DNA of 64,000 nucleotides from Candidatus Gastranaerophilales bacterium (GCA_944325005.1 CALUYO010000003.1:1-64000); one strand, 5' to 3'; shown: positions 1 to 8,387, counted from the stretch's first letter. Numbers and translations: made by a program. The notes: generated from the letters alone by a model not told the origin.

Positions 1-69
1 ATTAGGACATAAAGTTACAAAGAACATTTTGAAATTAGGTTGAAACTAAACAAAAATCAAAGTTTTATC

Positions 70-92
70 GTTGGGCTAAAAGCCCAACCTAC
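70..92. repeat. palindromic repeat element, copy 1
   Basis: Perfect inverted repeat GTTGGGC/GCCCAAC (70-76 and 82-88) around a TAAAA loop, followed by CTAC. Read on the minus strand it is GTAGGTTGGGC, matching a second copy at 1133-1160. It sits just after the stop of the minus-strand gene at 100-636 and could serve as its terminator, but no clean T-run follows. Confidence 0.6.
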
Positions 93-99
93 TTACTAA

Positions 100-636
100 T
101 TATTTTAACCAGCCAAATAGTTTTTCAAAGAAAGTTTTCTTTTCAGACTTTTCCGGTGAAAGGAGATTATCTGTAATCTCATCAACTTTCGTTTTGGTGT
201 TTTTCTTTTTCTCATTCTCTTCCAATTCTTTTAATGCATCATCAAGTTTATATTTTAAATCTGAAAATTCTATATTTTTAATTTTTTGGGTTAATCTATT
301 AAGCAGAGTATAAGTGGAACATATTGGTTCCTTAAATCCCTGATCAGCACCAATATATAGTGTTGGACGTAAGTTGTTACCTTTAGTTTTGGGGACTTTT
401 GTTTTTAATATCATGTAAATATATTCCCTTTGGAAAATAGCTTCCCCCTCATGAAAATACATATCTACATCATACTGTTTGAAAAATTCATTGAACGCTT
501 TTGATTCTTTGACAGTATTCAAAAGTTTTGCAAATTCTTCAGGGTAAAGATCAGGATTAAAATGACTTTGGTATGTTATAGATTTCAGTCTGCCAAAATT
601 TGGTTGTCTTTGGGTGTAGTTATTGTCTATTCTCAT
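100..636 (-). CDS. hypothetical protein with C-terminal charged/coiled segment
   Basis: A 178-residue protein of unknown function. The start is supported by AGGAG about 7 nt upstream on the minus strand. There is no signal peptide or clear membrane segment. Residues 12-16 read PNFGR, the short xF[GS] motif also seen near the N-terminus of other proteins in this window (11990, 27184). The C-terminal third is Lys/Glu-rich (about residues 125-170) and probably helical, ending in an amphipathic FFEKLFGWLK that could touch a membrane. It stands alone upstream of decayed DNA. I do not recognise a family. Confidence 0.7.
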   Translation of the reverse strand: MRIDNNYTQRQPNFGRLKSITYQSHFNPDLYPEEFAKLLNTVKESKAFNEFFKQYDVDMYFHEGEAIFQREYIYMILKTKVPKTKGNNLRPTLYIGADQGFKEPICSTYTLLNRLTQKIKNIEFSDLKYKLDDALKELEENEKKKNTKTKVDEITDNLLSPEKSEKKTFFEKLFGWLK

Positions 637-757
637 TTATTAATATCTCCTATGTTGTGTTGTATAAAAATATAAAAAACGTAAAAAAAATTTTGCTATT
701 TCTATCAATAAATTTACAACATATAAAACTCCTGAATATTTTTTTTTGCTATTTGAA

Positions 758-1162
758 TTAATATAATATTGGTTGTTTTTTAATCATCTTAATCCACTGT
801 TCAAGAGAGGCTTCGTTCAAATACATATTCGGTGAAAAATCAACTAACGGAGCACCGCCATTTTTGTAATAATCATTCAAAAAGCCAGACCTACTGCCTT
901 AAGATTGCGAATAAGGTTATTAGATTAAGTATGAGTTACGCTTGTTTATTGAGATTTTGTTTTTAGAATCTATGCTGACAATTGCATCTTTATTTTGATC
1001 TGCAAGAATGCATGCTTGTTGCAATACATAGTAAGGATGGTTTGTTATGTATTCCTTCCCTCCACTAGAGATATGTGTATATCCCAAAAGGTTCTGATTT
1101 TCAGCTTCAAATCCATTGGTAAATCCTAAAGTTTGTAGGTTGGGGTTTCTACCCCAACACAA
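758..1162 (-). pseudogene. decayed gene, two fragments in different frames
   Basis: A minus-strand reading frame of 80 codons (920-1162) ends in a stop and is followed by a second protein-like stretch (758-900, ending in TAA) that reads FLNDYYKNGG...LEQWIKMIKK. Both look like real protein, and together they resemble one short gene broken by an internal stop and a frame change. The only usable start of the upper part is a TTG inside the palindromic repeat at 1133-1160, so the original N-terminus appears to have been replaced or interrupted by that element. Function unknown. Confidence 0.5.
1133..1160. repeat. palindromic repeat element, copy 2
   Basis: GTAGGTTGGGG then TTTCTA then CCCCAAC: inverted arms at 1139-1145 and 1152-1158. 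The GTAGGTTGGG core is the same as in the copy at 70-92 in the opposite orientation. The decayed reading frame at 920-1162 begins inside it. Confidence 0.55.
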
Positions 1163-1216
1163 AGTGTCCCAAAATAATCAAACCATCTGTAACAAGAAAT
1201 CAAACCATGTGTTCTT

Positions 1217-1327
1217 TTACACCAACACTTGTGATAAAGTTTCTGCTGACCCTTCATCTGCTTTTTTCATTATATGTCTGTAAATATCGCTTGTTGTATT
1301 AACCTGAAAGTGTCCGGGGCTTTTTTT
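1217..1327 (-). pseudogene. tyrosine recombinase/integrase C-terminal remnant
   Basis: On the minus strand, 36 codons follow an in-frame TAG and end in TAA. They read PGHFQVNTTSDIYRHIMKKA and onward. This matches the C-terminal tail of phage/ICE tyrosine recombinases: the LGH box (here PGH), the TT.DIY segment with the nucleophilic tyrosine, and the following H..KKA. Everything upstream of this tail is missing, so it is a dead fragment. It lies about 1 kb from tRNA-Thr, a common integration target, which suggests an old excised or decayed element. Confidence 0.7.
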
Positions 1328-1350
1328 CTACGTTTACTTACTTGTATATC

Positions 1351-1668
1351 TTAATTAGTTAGTAATTTTAAACCTGTTATTCCGCTTAAAATAAAACCTA
1401 TGCATATTAAGCGCATAACTGTAACAGGTTCTTTAAATAATATTATTCCAAAAATTACTGTTCCTAAAGTTCCTATTCCGGTCCAGATTGCATATGCAGT
1501 ACCAAGAGGAAGATTTTTTAGTGATAATGCTAAAAAATAAAAACTGAGAATCATACAAATTACTGTTATGACAGACGGTATAATCTGGGTAAATCCATGA
1601 GAAAGTTTTAATCCTACTGCCCAGCTGATTTCAAATAAGCCGGCTATAAGTAAAAAAATCCATTTCAT
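1351..1668 (-). CDS. gdx: SMR-family guanidinium exporter (Gdx/SugE type)
   Basis: A 105-residue, four-helix small multidrug resistance protein. The N-terminus carries the Gdx/SugE signature: Glu13 in GLFEISWAVGLK is the essential proton/substrate-binding glutamate, followed by LSHGFT. The SMR helix-3/4 motif (GTAYAIWTGIGTLGT) is intact. SMR proteins work as antiparallel dimers in the inner membrane, exchanging guanidinium for protons. AAAGGAT is the ribosome binding site. The gene lies directly downstream of a guanidine-I riboswitch on the same strand, which makes the Gdx rather than the Qac assignment secure. Length is normal for the family. Confidence 0.93.
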   Translation of the reverse strand: MKWIFLLIAGLFEISWAVGLKLSHGFTQIIPSVITVICMILSFYFLALSLKNLPLGTAYAIWTGIGTLGTVIFGIILFKEPVTVMRLICIGFILSGITGLKLLTN

Positions 1669-1689
1669 TTTGTTTATCCTTTCTTTTAT

Positions 1690-1812
1690 CTGAAATAACC
1701 CGAGAGATATTCAAAATATCTCCCGGGTTTTTATCCTTCCGTGTACAAGGGAAATCCCTTGCGTTTTCTCTCGGTCCAGTCCAATAAATATTGCGGAACC
1801 CTAGAAAACTAT
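1690..1812 (-). promoter_or_regulatory. guanidine-I (ykkC) riboswitch
   Basis: Read on the minus strand, the leader of the SMR gene has the hallmark blocks of the ykkC guanidine-I class in the right order: CTAGGGTTCCG (about 1794-1804), GACTGGACCGAGAG, ACACGGAAGGATAAAA and CCCGGGAGA. The last block also forms the left arm of an intrinsic terminator (1698-1728). Guanidine binding to this class stabilises the aptamer and prevents terminator formation, so the exporter would be switched on by its substrate. Identification is from sequence motifs, not from a covariance search. Confidence 0.95.
1698..1728 (-). terminator. riboswitch expression-platform terminator
   Basis: On the minus strand ACCCGGGAGATATT pairs with AATATCTCTCGGGT around a short loop, then TTATTT. 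The 5' arm shares the conserved CCCGGGAGA of the aptamer, so terminator and ligand-bound aptamer are mutually exclusive. Confidence 0.85.
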
Positions 1813-1844
1813 TTATATTATATGTTAAAAAATCTATAAATTTA

Positions 1845-2243
1845 TTATGACCTATTATTTATCGGATTGAAAGTGTCACTTAAATTATTTTTTATTAAAT
1901 TTTCATAAAATTTTTCTTTAAAGTCAAGTAGATTTAATTGATTTTGAAGTATTTCCATTTGTTTCAATGCTTTTGTTTTGGTGGATTGTATTATTTTGTA
2001 TCTTTCAGGAATTGTAGTATCTCCAATAACACATAAATCAATATATCTTTTTATTGCCTTATTTTCTGTTCCGACAGAACGCAGGCATTTTACTATTTTT
2101 ACCCATGCCAAATCATCTTCGGAAAACTGACGAATATTATTTTTATCTCTTTTTACAAAAGGGAAAAAACCACATTTCGCCCAGAAGCGTAAAGTATGTT
2201 CGGATACTTCCATTTTATCTGCAACTTCTTTTATAGTATACAT
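1845..2243 (-). CDS. MerR-family transcriptional regulator
   Basis: A 132-residue DNA-binding regulator. The N-terminal winged helix-turn-helix is typical of MerR (YTIKEVADKMEVSEHTLRFW, residues 2-21, then a RQFSEDDL wing at about 39-46). It is followed by a helical dimerisation region and a coiled-coil end (about residues 85-120). There is no cysteine cluster of metal-sensing MerR proteins; it looks more like the aldehyde/redox-responsive AdhR/NmlR-like or small-ligand group. AAGGAGAC precedes the start. Its gene ends 30-odd bases before the guanidine riboswitch; no functional link to it can be shown. Target unknown. Confidence 0.88.
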   Translation of the reverse strand: MYTIKEVADKMEVSEHTLRFWAKCGFFPFVKRDKNNIRQFSEDDLAWVKIVKCLRSVGTENKAIKRYIDLCVIGDTTIPERYKIIQSTKTKALKQMEILQNQLNLLDFKEKFYENLIKNNLSDTFNPINNRS

Positions 2244-2342
2244 ATAAGTCTCCTTCTACGAAATATTATATTATAAAAAACAGGCTGATGGTTACTATTT
2301 ATAATCGAATATAATATTTTTATGTTATAATAAGTATAACAA

Positions 2343-2415
2343 GCCGATATAGCTCAGTTGGTAGAGCAACTCATTCGTAATGAGTAGGTCAAGGGTTCAA
2401 GTCCCTTTATCGGCT
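2343..2415 (+). tRNA. tRNA-Thr (anticodon CGT)
   Basis: Cloverleaf reads directly: acceptor GCCGATA/TATCGGC with discriminator T, D-arm AGCTCAGTTGGTAGAGC, anticodon stem ACTCA/TGAGT around loop TTCGTAA (anticodon CGT, codon ACG), T-arm with GGTTCAAGTCC. No encoded CCA. Confidence 0.95.
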
Positions 2416-2438
2416 TTGTATTATTATTTTCTGAATGT

Positions 2439-2981
2439 TTAGACGTTTGTTCCCATTATGTATGCATCTTGTAGAAGAGTTGTATTTTGTACATCATCTT
2501 TTTGCCATACGCCTGAACCGTATATAATTCCAGCTTCTCTTACATTGTCAAGACAGACCGTAAATCCTCGAAATCCGTCAATTGTGCGTTCAAGGGCCGA
2601 TTTTCGTTCATCGGCTGCAGTGGCAATAAAATAAAAATCTTTATTTGTAACGTGAGTATATCTTGAACAGCATCTGTCAATAAATGTTTTCATTTGAGCA
2701 TCCATTGTATAGAAATATACAGGAGTTGCCATTACAATAACATCAGCTTCAAGCATTTTTTCTAAAATTTCTGCCATATCATCTTTTTGAGAACACGCTG
2801 TATAATTATTAGTGTTACAGAAGCCACATCCTGTACAATAGTTAATTTTTTTATCTCTTAAAAATATTTTTTCACCGGAATGTCCGGCATCCAGTGCGCC
2901 TTTTAAAAATTCATCGCATATTTTATCCGAATTCCCGCCTTTTCTTGGACTTGCGGATAATATTAAAATTTTTTTACTCAT
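2439..2981 (-). CDS. NADPH-dependent FMN reductase / iron-sulfur flavoprotein-like
   Basis: A 180-residue flavodoxin-fold oxidoreductase. The phosphate-binding loop for FMN is visible as SASPRKGGNSD near residue 10. A CTGCGFCNTNNYTAC segment (about residues 48-62) resembles the cysteine cluster of iron-sulfur flavoproteins. ATPVYFYTMDAQMKTFIDRC is the second FMN contact region. Start chosen at 2981 because AAGGAGG lies 5-6 nt before that ATG; an in-frame ATG 18 nt earlier overlaps the SD. Likely a cytosolic reductase of quinones, nitro compounds or azo dyes. A second member of the family lies at 10250-10882. Confidence 0.85.
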   Translation of the reverse strand: MSKKILILSASPRKGGNSDKICDEFLKGALDAGHSGEKIFLRDKKINYCTGCGFCNTNNYTACSQKDDMAEILEKMLEADVIVMATPVYFYTMDAQMKTFIDRCCSRYTHVTNKDFYFIATAADERKSALERTIDGFRGFTVCLDNVREAGIIYGSGVWQKDDVQNTTLLQDAYIMGTNV

Positions 2982-3089
2982 ACATTCCTCCTTATACAAT
3001 TACATAATACAATTGAGAGCTTACTCTAAGTCAAGCCTTTACTAAAAAAAATTCTTAATATTTTTTTATAAATATGATATATTTAAATT

Positions 3090-3692
3090 ATGAAAAAAAT
3101 CTTATGTTTTGGCGACAGCAATACATACGGGTACAACCCTTTTGACGGCAGCAGGTATGATGGAAATACGCGTTGGACAGGTGTTTTACAAAAACTTGCA
3201 GGCGGTGGCTATGAAATTATAGAGGCAGGCGGAAATAACAGAACAGCCTTTTCAGATAATCCGGACGGGATTGAATATACTGGTTATAAGCTTTTGCCCA
3301 AATATTTAAAAGAAACTTATGATGCTATAATTTTTGCCATAGGAATAAATGATCTACAAAAATTTTATAATCCAAGTCTTGAAGAATTCGAAAAAGGGAT
3401 GAAATTCTTTTTCTCCCAAGTTTCGGCTATGGCTCCGGAGAGTAATATTATTATACTTTCACCATCACATATTAAAGAAAGTATTTTAAAAAGCAATTTC
3501 AGATTTCTTTTTGATGAAGCATCAGTCAACAAATCTAAAGAAATAACACCAATATATGAAAGAATTGCATGTGAATTCGGCTGGAAATTTTTAGATTTAA
3601 ACAATCTTGTCCAAACATCAGACATTGACGGTTTGCACTACAATCCTGATGCACACAAAAAGATTGCTGAAAATATTATTAAACTAATTTAA
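3090..3692 (+). CDS. SGNH/GDSL-type hydrolase (arylesterase-like)
   Basis: A 200-residue SGNH hydrolase. Block I is FGDSNTYGYNP at the N-terminus (catalytic Ser9). The Gly block is near AGGNNRTA and the Asn block is the GIND motif (about residue 90). The catalytic Asp-x-x-His sits at the end (DIDGLHYNPDAH). No signal peptide, so it is probably cytosolic and acts on short-chain or acetyl esters; substrate cannot be read from sequence. There is no Shine-Dalgarno sequence: TATATT lies exactly 6 nt before the ATG, suggesting a leaderless transcript. It is transcribed with, or just before, the TspO gene. Confidence 0.87.
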   Translation: MKKILCFGDSNTYGYNPFDGSRYDGNTRWTGVLQKLAGGGYEIIEAGGNNRTAFSDNPDGIEYTGYKLLPKYLKETYDAIIFAIGINDLQKFYNPSLEEFEKGMKFFFSQVSAMAPESNIIILSPSHIKESILKSNFRFLFDEASVNKSKEITPIYERIACEFGWKFLDLNNLVQTSDIDGLHYNPDAHKKIAENIIKLI

Positions 3693-3738
3693 TAAACTGA
3701 GGGATTAAAAATTAGTTATTATTTTTGATAATTTATTT

Positions 3739-4125
3739 ATGGATTTAAACTGGTATAACACTCTCAATAAACCTCTGCTAAACCCGCCGTCCTGGATATT
3801 TGCACCAGTATGGGGAGTTATTTATACACTTATATTTTTAGCATTTTTTATTTTTATGCTAACCCAAACAGACAAAAATAAAAAATCAGGTGTTATATTT
3901 TTTCTTGTTCAACTTTTGTTAAATTTCTGCTGGAGTCCTGTATTTTTCTATATGCACAACATTTTACTAAGCCTTATTATAATAATATTGCTATTAATAT
4001 TTATAATTTTAACAATCATTTCATTTTACAAAATTTCAAAAATATCATCTTACTTGTTAATACCATATCTAATCTGGATATGCTTTGCAATATATTTAAA
4101 TTTCACTATTATGATGTTAAATTAG
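3739..4125 (+). CDS. tspO: TspO/MBR (tryptophan-rich sensory) family protein
   Basis: A 128-residue membrane protein with the family signature at the N-terminus: WYNTLNKPLLNPPSWIFAPV followed by W..IY, then the helix-4 motif LNFCWSPVFF. Five hydrophobic helices are expected; the protein is somewhat shorter than the usual 150-160 residues because loops are trimmed. TspO proteins bind porphyrins and other planar hydrophobic ligands and are linked to stress responses. GATAAT lies exactly 6 nt before the ATG with no Shine-Dalgarno sequence. The gene ends two bases before the stop of the convergent AsmA-like gene. Confidence 0.9.
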   Translation: MDLNWYNTLNKPLLNPPSWIFAPVWGVIYTLIFLAFFIFMLTQTDKNKKSGVIFFLVQLLLNFCWSPVFFYMHNILLSLIIIILLLIFIILTIISFYKISKISSYLLIPYLIWICFAIYLNFTIMMLN

Positions 4126-4127
4126 CT

Positions 4128-6926
4128 CTATTTAATCTTCTTCAATGATGAAATAAAGTTATTATGTTCAACATCGCCGTCAACTTTTGTCAGGAAAATC
4201 TGACAGTCTTTCTCTTCTGCATCTATTGGCGGAAGCTGTGACAACTCAGCCGCATAATAATTGCTGTCATTACTGCTGCTCAAAGGCATTCTGTTCGCAA
4301 GACTATTAAGCGATATATTTCTTAAAAATCCGCCAATACCTTTGTTCCTGTTACTGAATTTTGTGTAAATTCTCAAAGTTGCATCTCTTGTTTCAAGATT
4401 GAAACGCCCGACAATAAATGAACTTAACTGCGGTGCAGATGATTTTATCATCATTTTTTCTATTACATTATCTTTAATTTTGATATCACCTTTAATTAAG
4501 TCAAAATTACCTTCCGGGACATTAACTAAATCGCTAAAAGTTGAAGGGCTAATCATTGCAAGCGGATTTCTAAACAATGCCGCGAATTTAAGTATATATT
4601 CAACAAGTCCGACTTTCTGTATTGTTCCGTTCTTCACATCAAATTTTATTGAGCCGTTCAACTTCATAGTAGCATCTGTATTCAAGACAATAAGCCCGCT
4701 GGCTTTTCCTGTTATTTCTTTTTTCAATGCAAGAATTGTTGTTGCCATCAAATCAGAATTTACGTCTTTTATACCGAGAATTACATTATATTTATGTTTT
4801 TTCAAATCGCAGTTAATTTTTGCAGATGAATAACCTTCTGCTATTGCGAATCTGTTTGAATACATATTCAAGACACTGTTTTTATCAAGAGAAAGAGTTG
4901 CCTTTACATCTTCAAATTTTATATCTTTATATCCGCCTTTGATTATATGGAGGACACAATTTTCAACAATAAAATTTCCAATATCAAATGTCGGAGTATT
5001 ATCATCGTCGTCCACAGCTTCTCCTGATGCTGTTACATCAAATTTTTCTGATTTTATAGCTTCCGAACTCTGATTATTAGCAGACGCAATGAATTTTTCA
5101 ATATCAACATCATCAACTGTCAAATTCACATCTTTTACTACGACAGGGAATTTAATCTCATTAATAAGACTACCATTAAAATCATAAGCTGAACGTCTGT
5201 ATCTTCCTTCAGCTTCAAGATTTAAAAGCCCGTTTGAAGTGTTCATTTCCCCATGTTTCAAGTATACTCTCTGCGATGGAATTCTCACATCATCCATTGT
5301 GAGTTTACCGTTTAATACGGGATATTTCTCTGTATTGACAAATTCCATCTTCCCTGCTATTTTTCCATTTTTGAATAATTTTTGTCCGATTAAAACATTC
5401 AAAAATTCACTCGGAAGCGGGTTGGGGATTTCAAATCCCATATTTTTAACAGTAGGAACAGGAGTTGAAACATCAATATTACCTGCCACAGTAACAACAG
5501 GTTTTGTATTCTTTTTCTGTTCAATTGAAAAACTATCAGGAACAATATAATAGTCTATAGATTTTATACTAAAAATATTGTCCTCAAAATGCATATCAGC
5601 ATTCAGGCCTCTTATAAACTTGTTAGGAGTCAAAGATGCTCCGTCAATCAATAAATCCTGCCCGGGTTTAAGCCCGAAAAGCCACCTTAAATCAATTTTG
5701 TTGTTAATTGATTTAATATCAAGTCTTGTTTTTGTTGAACCGCCGGTTAGGGTAATCGGAATACCGACCAGTTTTGAAAAATGATTTTTAGCGAAATCAT
5801 TAGTAACTGTGGCACGCGCAATCAAGCTTGTATCAATAGATTTCAGGTAGTCTTTTACGGTACCCTCTACTTCAATGCTGTTCTCTTTTTTATTGTTATA
5901 ATAACCTTTAAAATCCTTAACAACAATATCATTTTTCCCCATAACAATCTGCCCTTTTTCAAGCATTACAGGGAGATTTGCGACAGGAATAAGCTTACAG
6001 GATATTTTGTTAAGGTTTACAACACCATTCACATCTTTTTTAGTAAGTCTTATATTGAAGTTAAAGTCGCCTTTCAAATCCTTAAAGAAAGCTAAAGGTT
6101 CATCCAGATTATTTTCAATAATATCAGAATTAATAAGATTTATAACCTCTGAAACAAGTATCTTGTCCGTAAATATTTCCATATAGGATTCTTTATGTCT
6201 TGCTCCGAAGGCATTAAAATAAATGTTTGAATTATTTACAGAAAGAACACATTTATCAATATGCAAAGCCTTATCTTTTATATAAACTCTGTTTTTATCA
6301 GCAATATGAATATGAAGTTTATTATTACCTTTGGTAATATTTGATGTTATATTGAAATGAATATACCGCAAAAGTTTCTGAGTGTTATCAATTTCAAGGT
6401 CATTTGCAGTTAAAGACACATAAGTGTCCGGTTCAACTTTATAAAGAAACAGAGATTGTTTCACATAAAGGAGAGAGTCAAAAAAATCAAAATTCCATTC
6501 GCTTTCCTGCTGTTCTTTTTTCTGCTGGCTTTTAGGGGCCAGGGCAATAAGATTATTTATATCAGCAAAAATATAATCTGCTCCAAGTTTTTTTACAATA
6601 ATGTTTTTATCAAAAATTTCCTTAAACGAAATTTCCGTATCAAAATTTTCTACATCTAAAAGATTTGCGCCTTTATTATACAAAGATAATTTATCAACTT
6701 TAAAACCTATCTCAGGTGCAAGTTCGGTTTTCAGTATCGGATTTTTAACTTCAAGTTTTAAACCTGCAATATCATATAAAGTTTTTTCAACAAAATTTAT
6801 TACATGCTTATTTGAAACAACAGCCGGCAAGACTTTCAAATAAATAACAAAAGGAGCCGCAGCAAGTACTAAAACCAGTATAGCCAGCGAAATTATAATT
6901 TTCGTTTTCTTTGATAAATTCCACAT
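4128..6926 (-). CDS. AsmA-family protein
   Basis: A 932-residue protein with one N-terminal transmembrane helix (about residues 9-30) and a long periplasmic beta-rich body. The C-terminal part contains the AsmA region (GSIKFDVKNGTIQKVG..., FDLIKGDIKIKDNVI, the FIVGRFNLETRDATLRI strand set). AsmA-like proteins of diderms are elongated beta-taco bridges implicated in phospholipid transport or outer-membrane assembly. Start chosen at ATG 6926, preceded by GAGAGGG; the reading frame is open a further 18 nt to a TTG. It is convergent with tspO and divergent from the WG-repeat gene at 6987. Confidence 0.82.
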   Translation of the reverse strand: MWNLSKKTKIIISLAILVLVLAAAPFVIYLKVLPAVVSNKHVINFVEKTLYDIAGLKLEVKNPILKTELAPEIGFKVDKLSLYNKGANLLDVENFDTEISFKEIFDKNIIVKKLGADYIFADINNLIALAPKSQQKKEQQESEWNFDFFDSLLYVKQSLFLYKVEPDTYVSLTANDLEIDNTQKLLRYIHFNITSNITKGNNKLHIHIADKNRVYIKDKALHIDKCVLSVNNSNIYFNAFGARHKESYMEIFTDKILVSEVINLINSDIIENNLDEPLAFFKDLKGDFNFNIRLTKKDVNGVVNLNKISCKLIPVANLPVMLEKGQIVMGKNDIVVKDFKGYYNNKKENSIEVEGTVKDYLKSIDTSLIARATVTNDFAKNHFSKLVGIPITLTGGSTKTRLDIKSINNKIDLRWLFGLKPGQDLLIDGASLTPNKFIRGLNADMHFEDNIFSIKSIDYYIVPDSFSIEQKKNTKPVVTVAGNIDVSTPVPTVKNMGFEIPNPLPSEFLNVLIGQKLFKNGKIAGKMEFVNTEKYPVLNGKLTMDDVRIPSQRVYLKHGEMNTSNGLLNLEAEGRYRRSAYDFNGSLINEIKFPVVVKDVNLTVDDVDIEKFIASANNQSSEAIKSEKFDVTASGEAVDDDDNTPTFDIGNFIVENCVLHIIKGGYKDIKFEDVKATLSLDKNSVLNMYSNRFAIAEGYSSAKINCDLKKHKYNVILGIKDVNSDLMATTILALKKEITGKASGLIVLNTDATMKLNGSIKFDVKNGTIQKVGLVEYILKFAALFRNPLAMISPSTFSDLVNVPEGNFDLIKGDIKIKDNVIEKMMIKSSAPQLSSFIVGRFNLETRDATLRIYTKFSNRNKGIGGFLRNISLNSLANRMPLSSSNDSNYYAAELSQLPPIDAEEKDCQIFLTKVDGDVEHNNFISSLKKIK

Positions 6927-6986
6927 ATATTTAAACCCTCTCAAAAAAATTATACCATAAATCTTTTTTTATGGTATTATGTCCTT

Positions 6987-7898
6987 ATGAAGAGGACTTT
7001 AATATTATTAGGATTATCTTTAATTTTAAGCACCTGTGTTTATGCCCAAGAGGCTGTAAATGAACCGATAAAAGCATCCATATCAATGTCCGATTTAACT
7101 GTTTTCAGCAATGAAAAGAATTTATTCGGTCTGCAGGATAAGCAGGGAAATATTATAGTAGAACCGCAGTACAAAAAACTAATAAGACTCGGTGATTCTT
7201 CATGGATAGTTTTGAAAAAAAATAAGTACGGGCTTATTGATAACAACGGGAACTATCTCGTTGAACCTAAATACCGTCATGTAGACAGAATTTTAGGCAA
7301 ATACCTGAAAATAGGTAATGATAACAATTTTGCTATTTATAATGAAAAAGGCGAAGTAATTATTCCTCCGGAATATTCATCAATTGATATTCTTTTCGGC
7401 GGAATGTTTTTGACAAAAAAGAATTACAAATACGGCGTGTGCGATAAAAACGGGAACGTAATTCTTGAAAATAAGTTTGATGATATATATATGCCTAAAC
7501 CGAATATTATGAGAATTCAATATAACGGTCAATGGTATGAAGTGGAACAAATTGCAGGCGGTGAACTACATCTCCCAGATGATGTAAAAAATATTAAAGG
7601 TGATGATAATTTTAAAGTAACTGAATTTATAACAAATCCTGTAACAGCATCTGGATATTCAGCTGTTACATTTACAGATTACTTTTTGAAAGTATTCTCT
7701 TCAATTTCGCCGGCACATGAAGCAACAATTGATGATCTTATGCTATCTCAAGGGGCTGAAACTGTTAATATCTTTATCAAATTCACCTGGCTTCCGAAAT
7801 ATCCGTTTACATTCGCAAAAAATTATTATCATAATATAAGAACTCCAAATAACGGTCCTCTAAGCGATATTAAAAATGAACTAAAACAAAAAATGTAA
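6987..7898 (+). CDS. exported WG-repeat protein
   Basis: A 303-residue protein with a clear signal peptide (MKRTLILLGLSLILSTCVYA, cleaved near residue 20). Residues about 45-155 contain four imperfect WG/KWG repeats of about 30-35 residues: [FY]G[LV].D..GN.[IVL][VI][EP]P.[YF]. These form short beta-hairpin blades, probably for protein binding in the periplasm. The C-terminal 120 residues match no family I know. No Shine-Dalgarno sequence; TATTAT lies exactly 6 nt before the ATG. It shares a 60-bp divergent promoter region with the AsmA-like gene, which may hint at a common envelope role. Confidence 0.8.
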   Translation: MKRTLILLGLSLILSTCVYAQEAVNEPIKASISMSDLTVFSNEKNLFGLQDKQGNIIVEPQYKKLIRLGDSSWIVLKKNKYGLIDNNGNYLVEPKYRHVDRILGKYLKIGNDNNFAIYNEKGEVIIPPEYSSIDILFGGMFLTKKNYKYGVCDKNGNVILENKFDDIYMPKPNIMRIQYNGQWYEVEQIAGGELHLPDDVKNIKGDDNFKVTEFITNPVTASGYSAVTFTDYFLKVFSSISPAHEATIDDLMLSQGAETVNIFIKFTWLPKYPFTFAKNYYHNIRTPNNGPLSDIKNELKQKM

Positions 7899-7912
7899 AG
7901 CGTGCCGCTATA

Positions 7913-8263
7913 TCATTCTCTAACATGGCTTAATGCCATATCAAGAATAACTTTTACATGCTCATCAGCAAGTGAATAATATACATTTTTCCCGCGTTTT
8001 TCGGCTTTCACAAGCTTTGCAGTCCTTAAAATTTTCAACTGATGAGAAACAGCCGACTTTGTCATATCTAAAAGAACAGCCAAATCATTAACACACATCT
8101 CAGCCTGCTCCAATGCCCACAAAAGCCTTATTCTCGTACTGTCGCCCATTACCTTAAAAAAGTCCGACAAATCATATAATACCGTAACATCCGGCATATC
8201 AGGCAATACCTTATTTACTATATCAGGATTTACAGCTTCACAATCTGATTTTTTAATCTCCAT
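7913..8263 (-). CDS. ArsR/SmtB-family metal-responsive repressor
   Basis: A winged-helix repressor of about 116 residues. The HTH reads CVNDLAVLLDMTKSAVSHQL, then a beta-wing (AEKRGKNVYYSL) and a C-terminal helix (DEHVKVILDMALSHV) like the alpha-5 zinc site (D..H...H) of SmtB/CzrA/ZiaR. The recognition-helix cysteine of CadC-like alpha-3 sites is partly represented (EMCVNDL). Start chosen at 8263: TTGACA-18-TATAAT lies just upstream and its -10 ends 6 nt before the ATG, so transcription would begin at the start codon (leaderless). It is divergent from the zinc/cadmium ATPase, which it presumably represses. Confidence 0.88.
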   Translation of the reverse strand: MEIKKSDCEAVNPDIVNKVLPDMPDVTVLYDLSDFFKVMGDSTRIRLLWALEQAEMCVNDLAVLLDMTKSAVSHQLKILRTAKLVKAEKRGKNVYYSLADEHVKVILDMALSHVRE

Positions 8264-8269
8264 AAACGA

Positions 8270-8299
8270 ATTATAGTTTAATAATTGTTCAATTGTCAA
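8270..8299 (-). promoter_or_regulatory. arsR promoter with operator in spacer
   Basis: Minus strand: TTGACA, 18-nt spacer starting ATTGAACAATTATT, then TATAAT. The A of the repressor's ATG falls at the expected +1. The spacer shares ATTGAA..A.TT with the facing ATPase promoter, as expected if the repressor controls both. Confidence 0.8.
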
Positions 8300-8327
8300 A
8301 TTTTTGTAACAAATTTTTATTCTTATC

Positions 8328-8357
8328 TTGACAATTGAATAGTTGTTCAATTATAAT
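8328..8357 (+). promoter_or_regulatory. metal ATPase promoter with ArsR-type operator
   Basis: Consensus promoter TTGACA (8328-8333) and TATAAT (8352-8357). The 18-nt spacer is itself the palindrome ATTGAATAGTTGTTCAAT, so repressor binding would block polymerase directly. Confidence 0.88.
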
Positions 8358-8387
8358 ATTGATATAGATACTAAAGAGGTTTTTATT

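Noticed and set aside
6456-6843. Plus-strand open frames inside the AsmA-like gene
   Set aside because: Antisense to a continuous 932-residue coding frame with no initiation signals.
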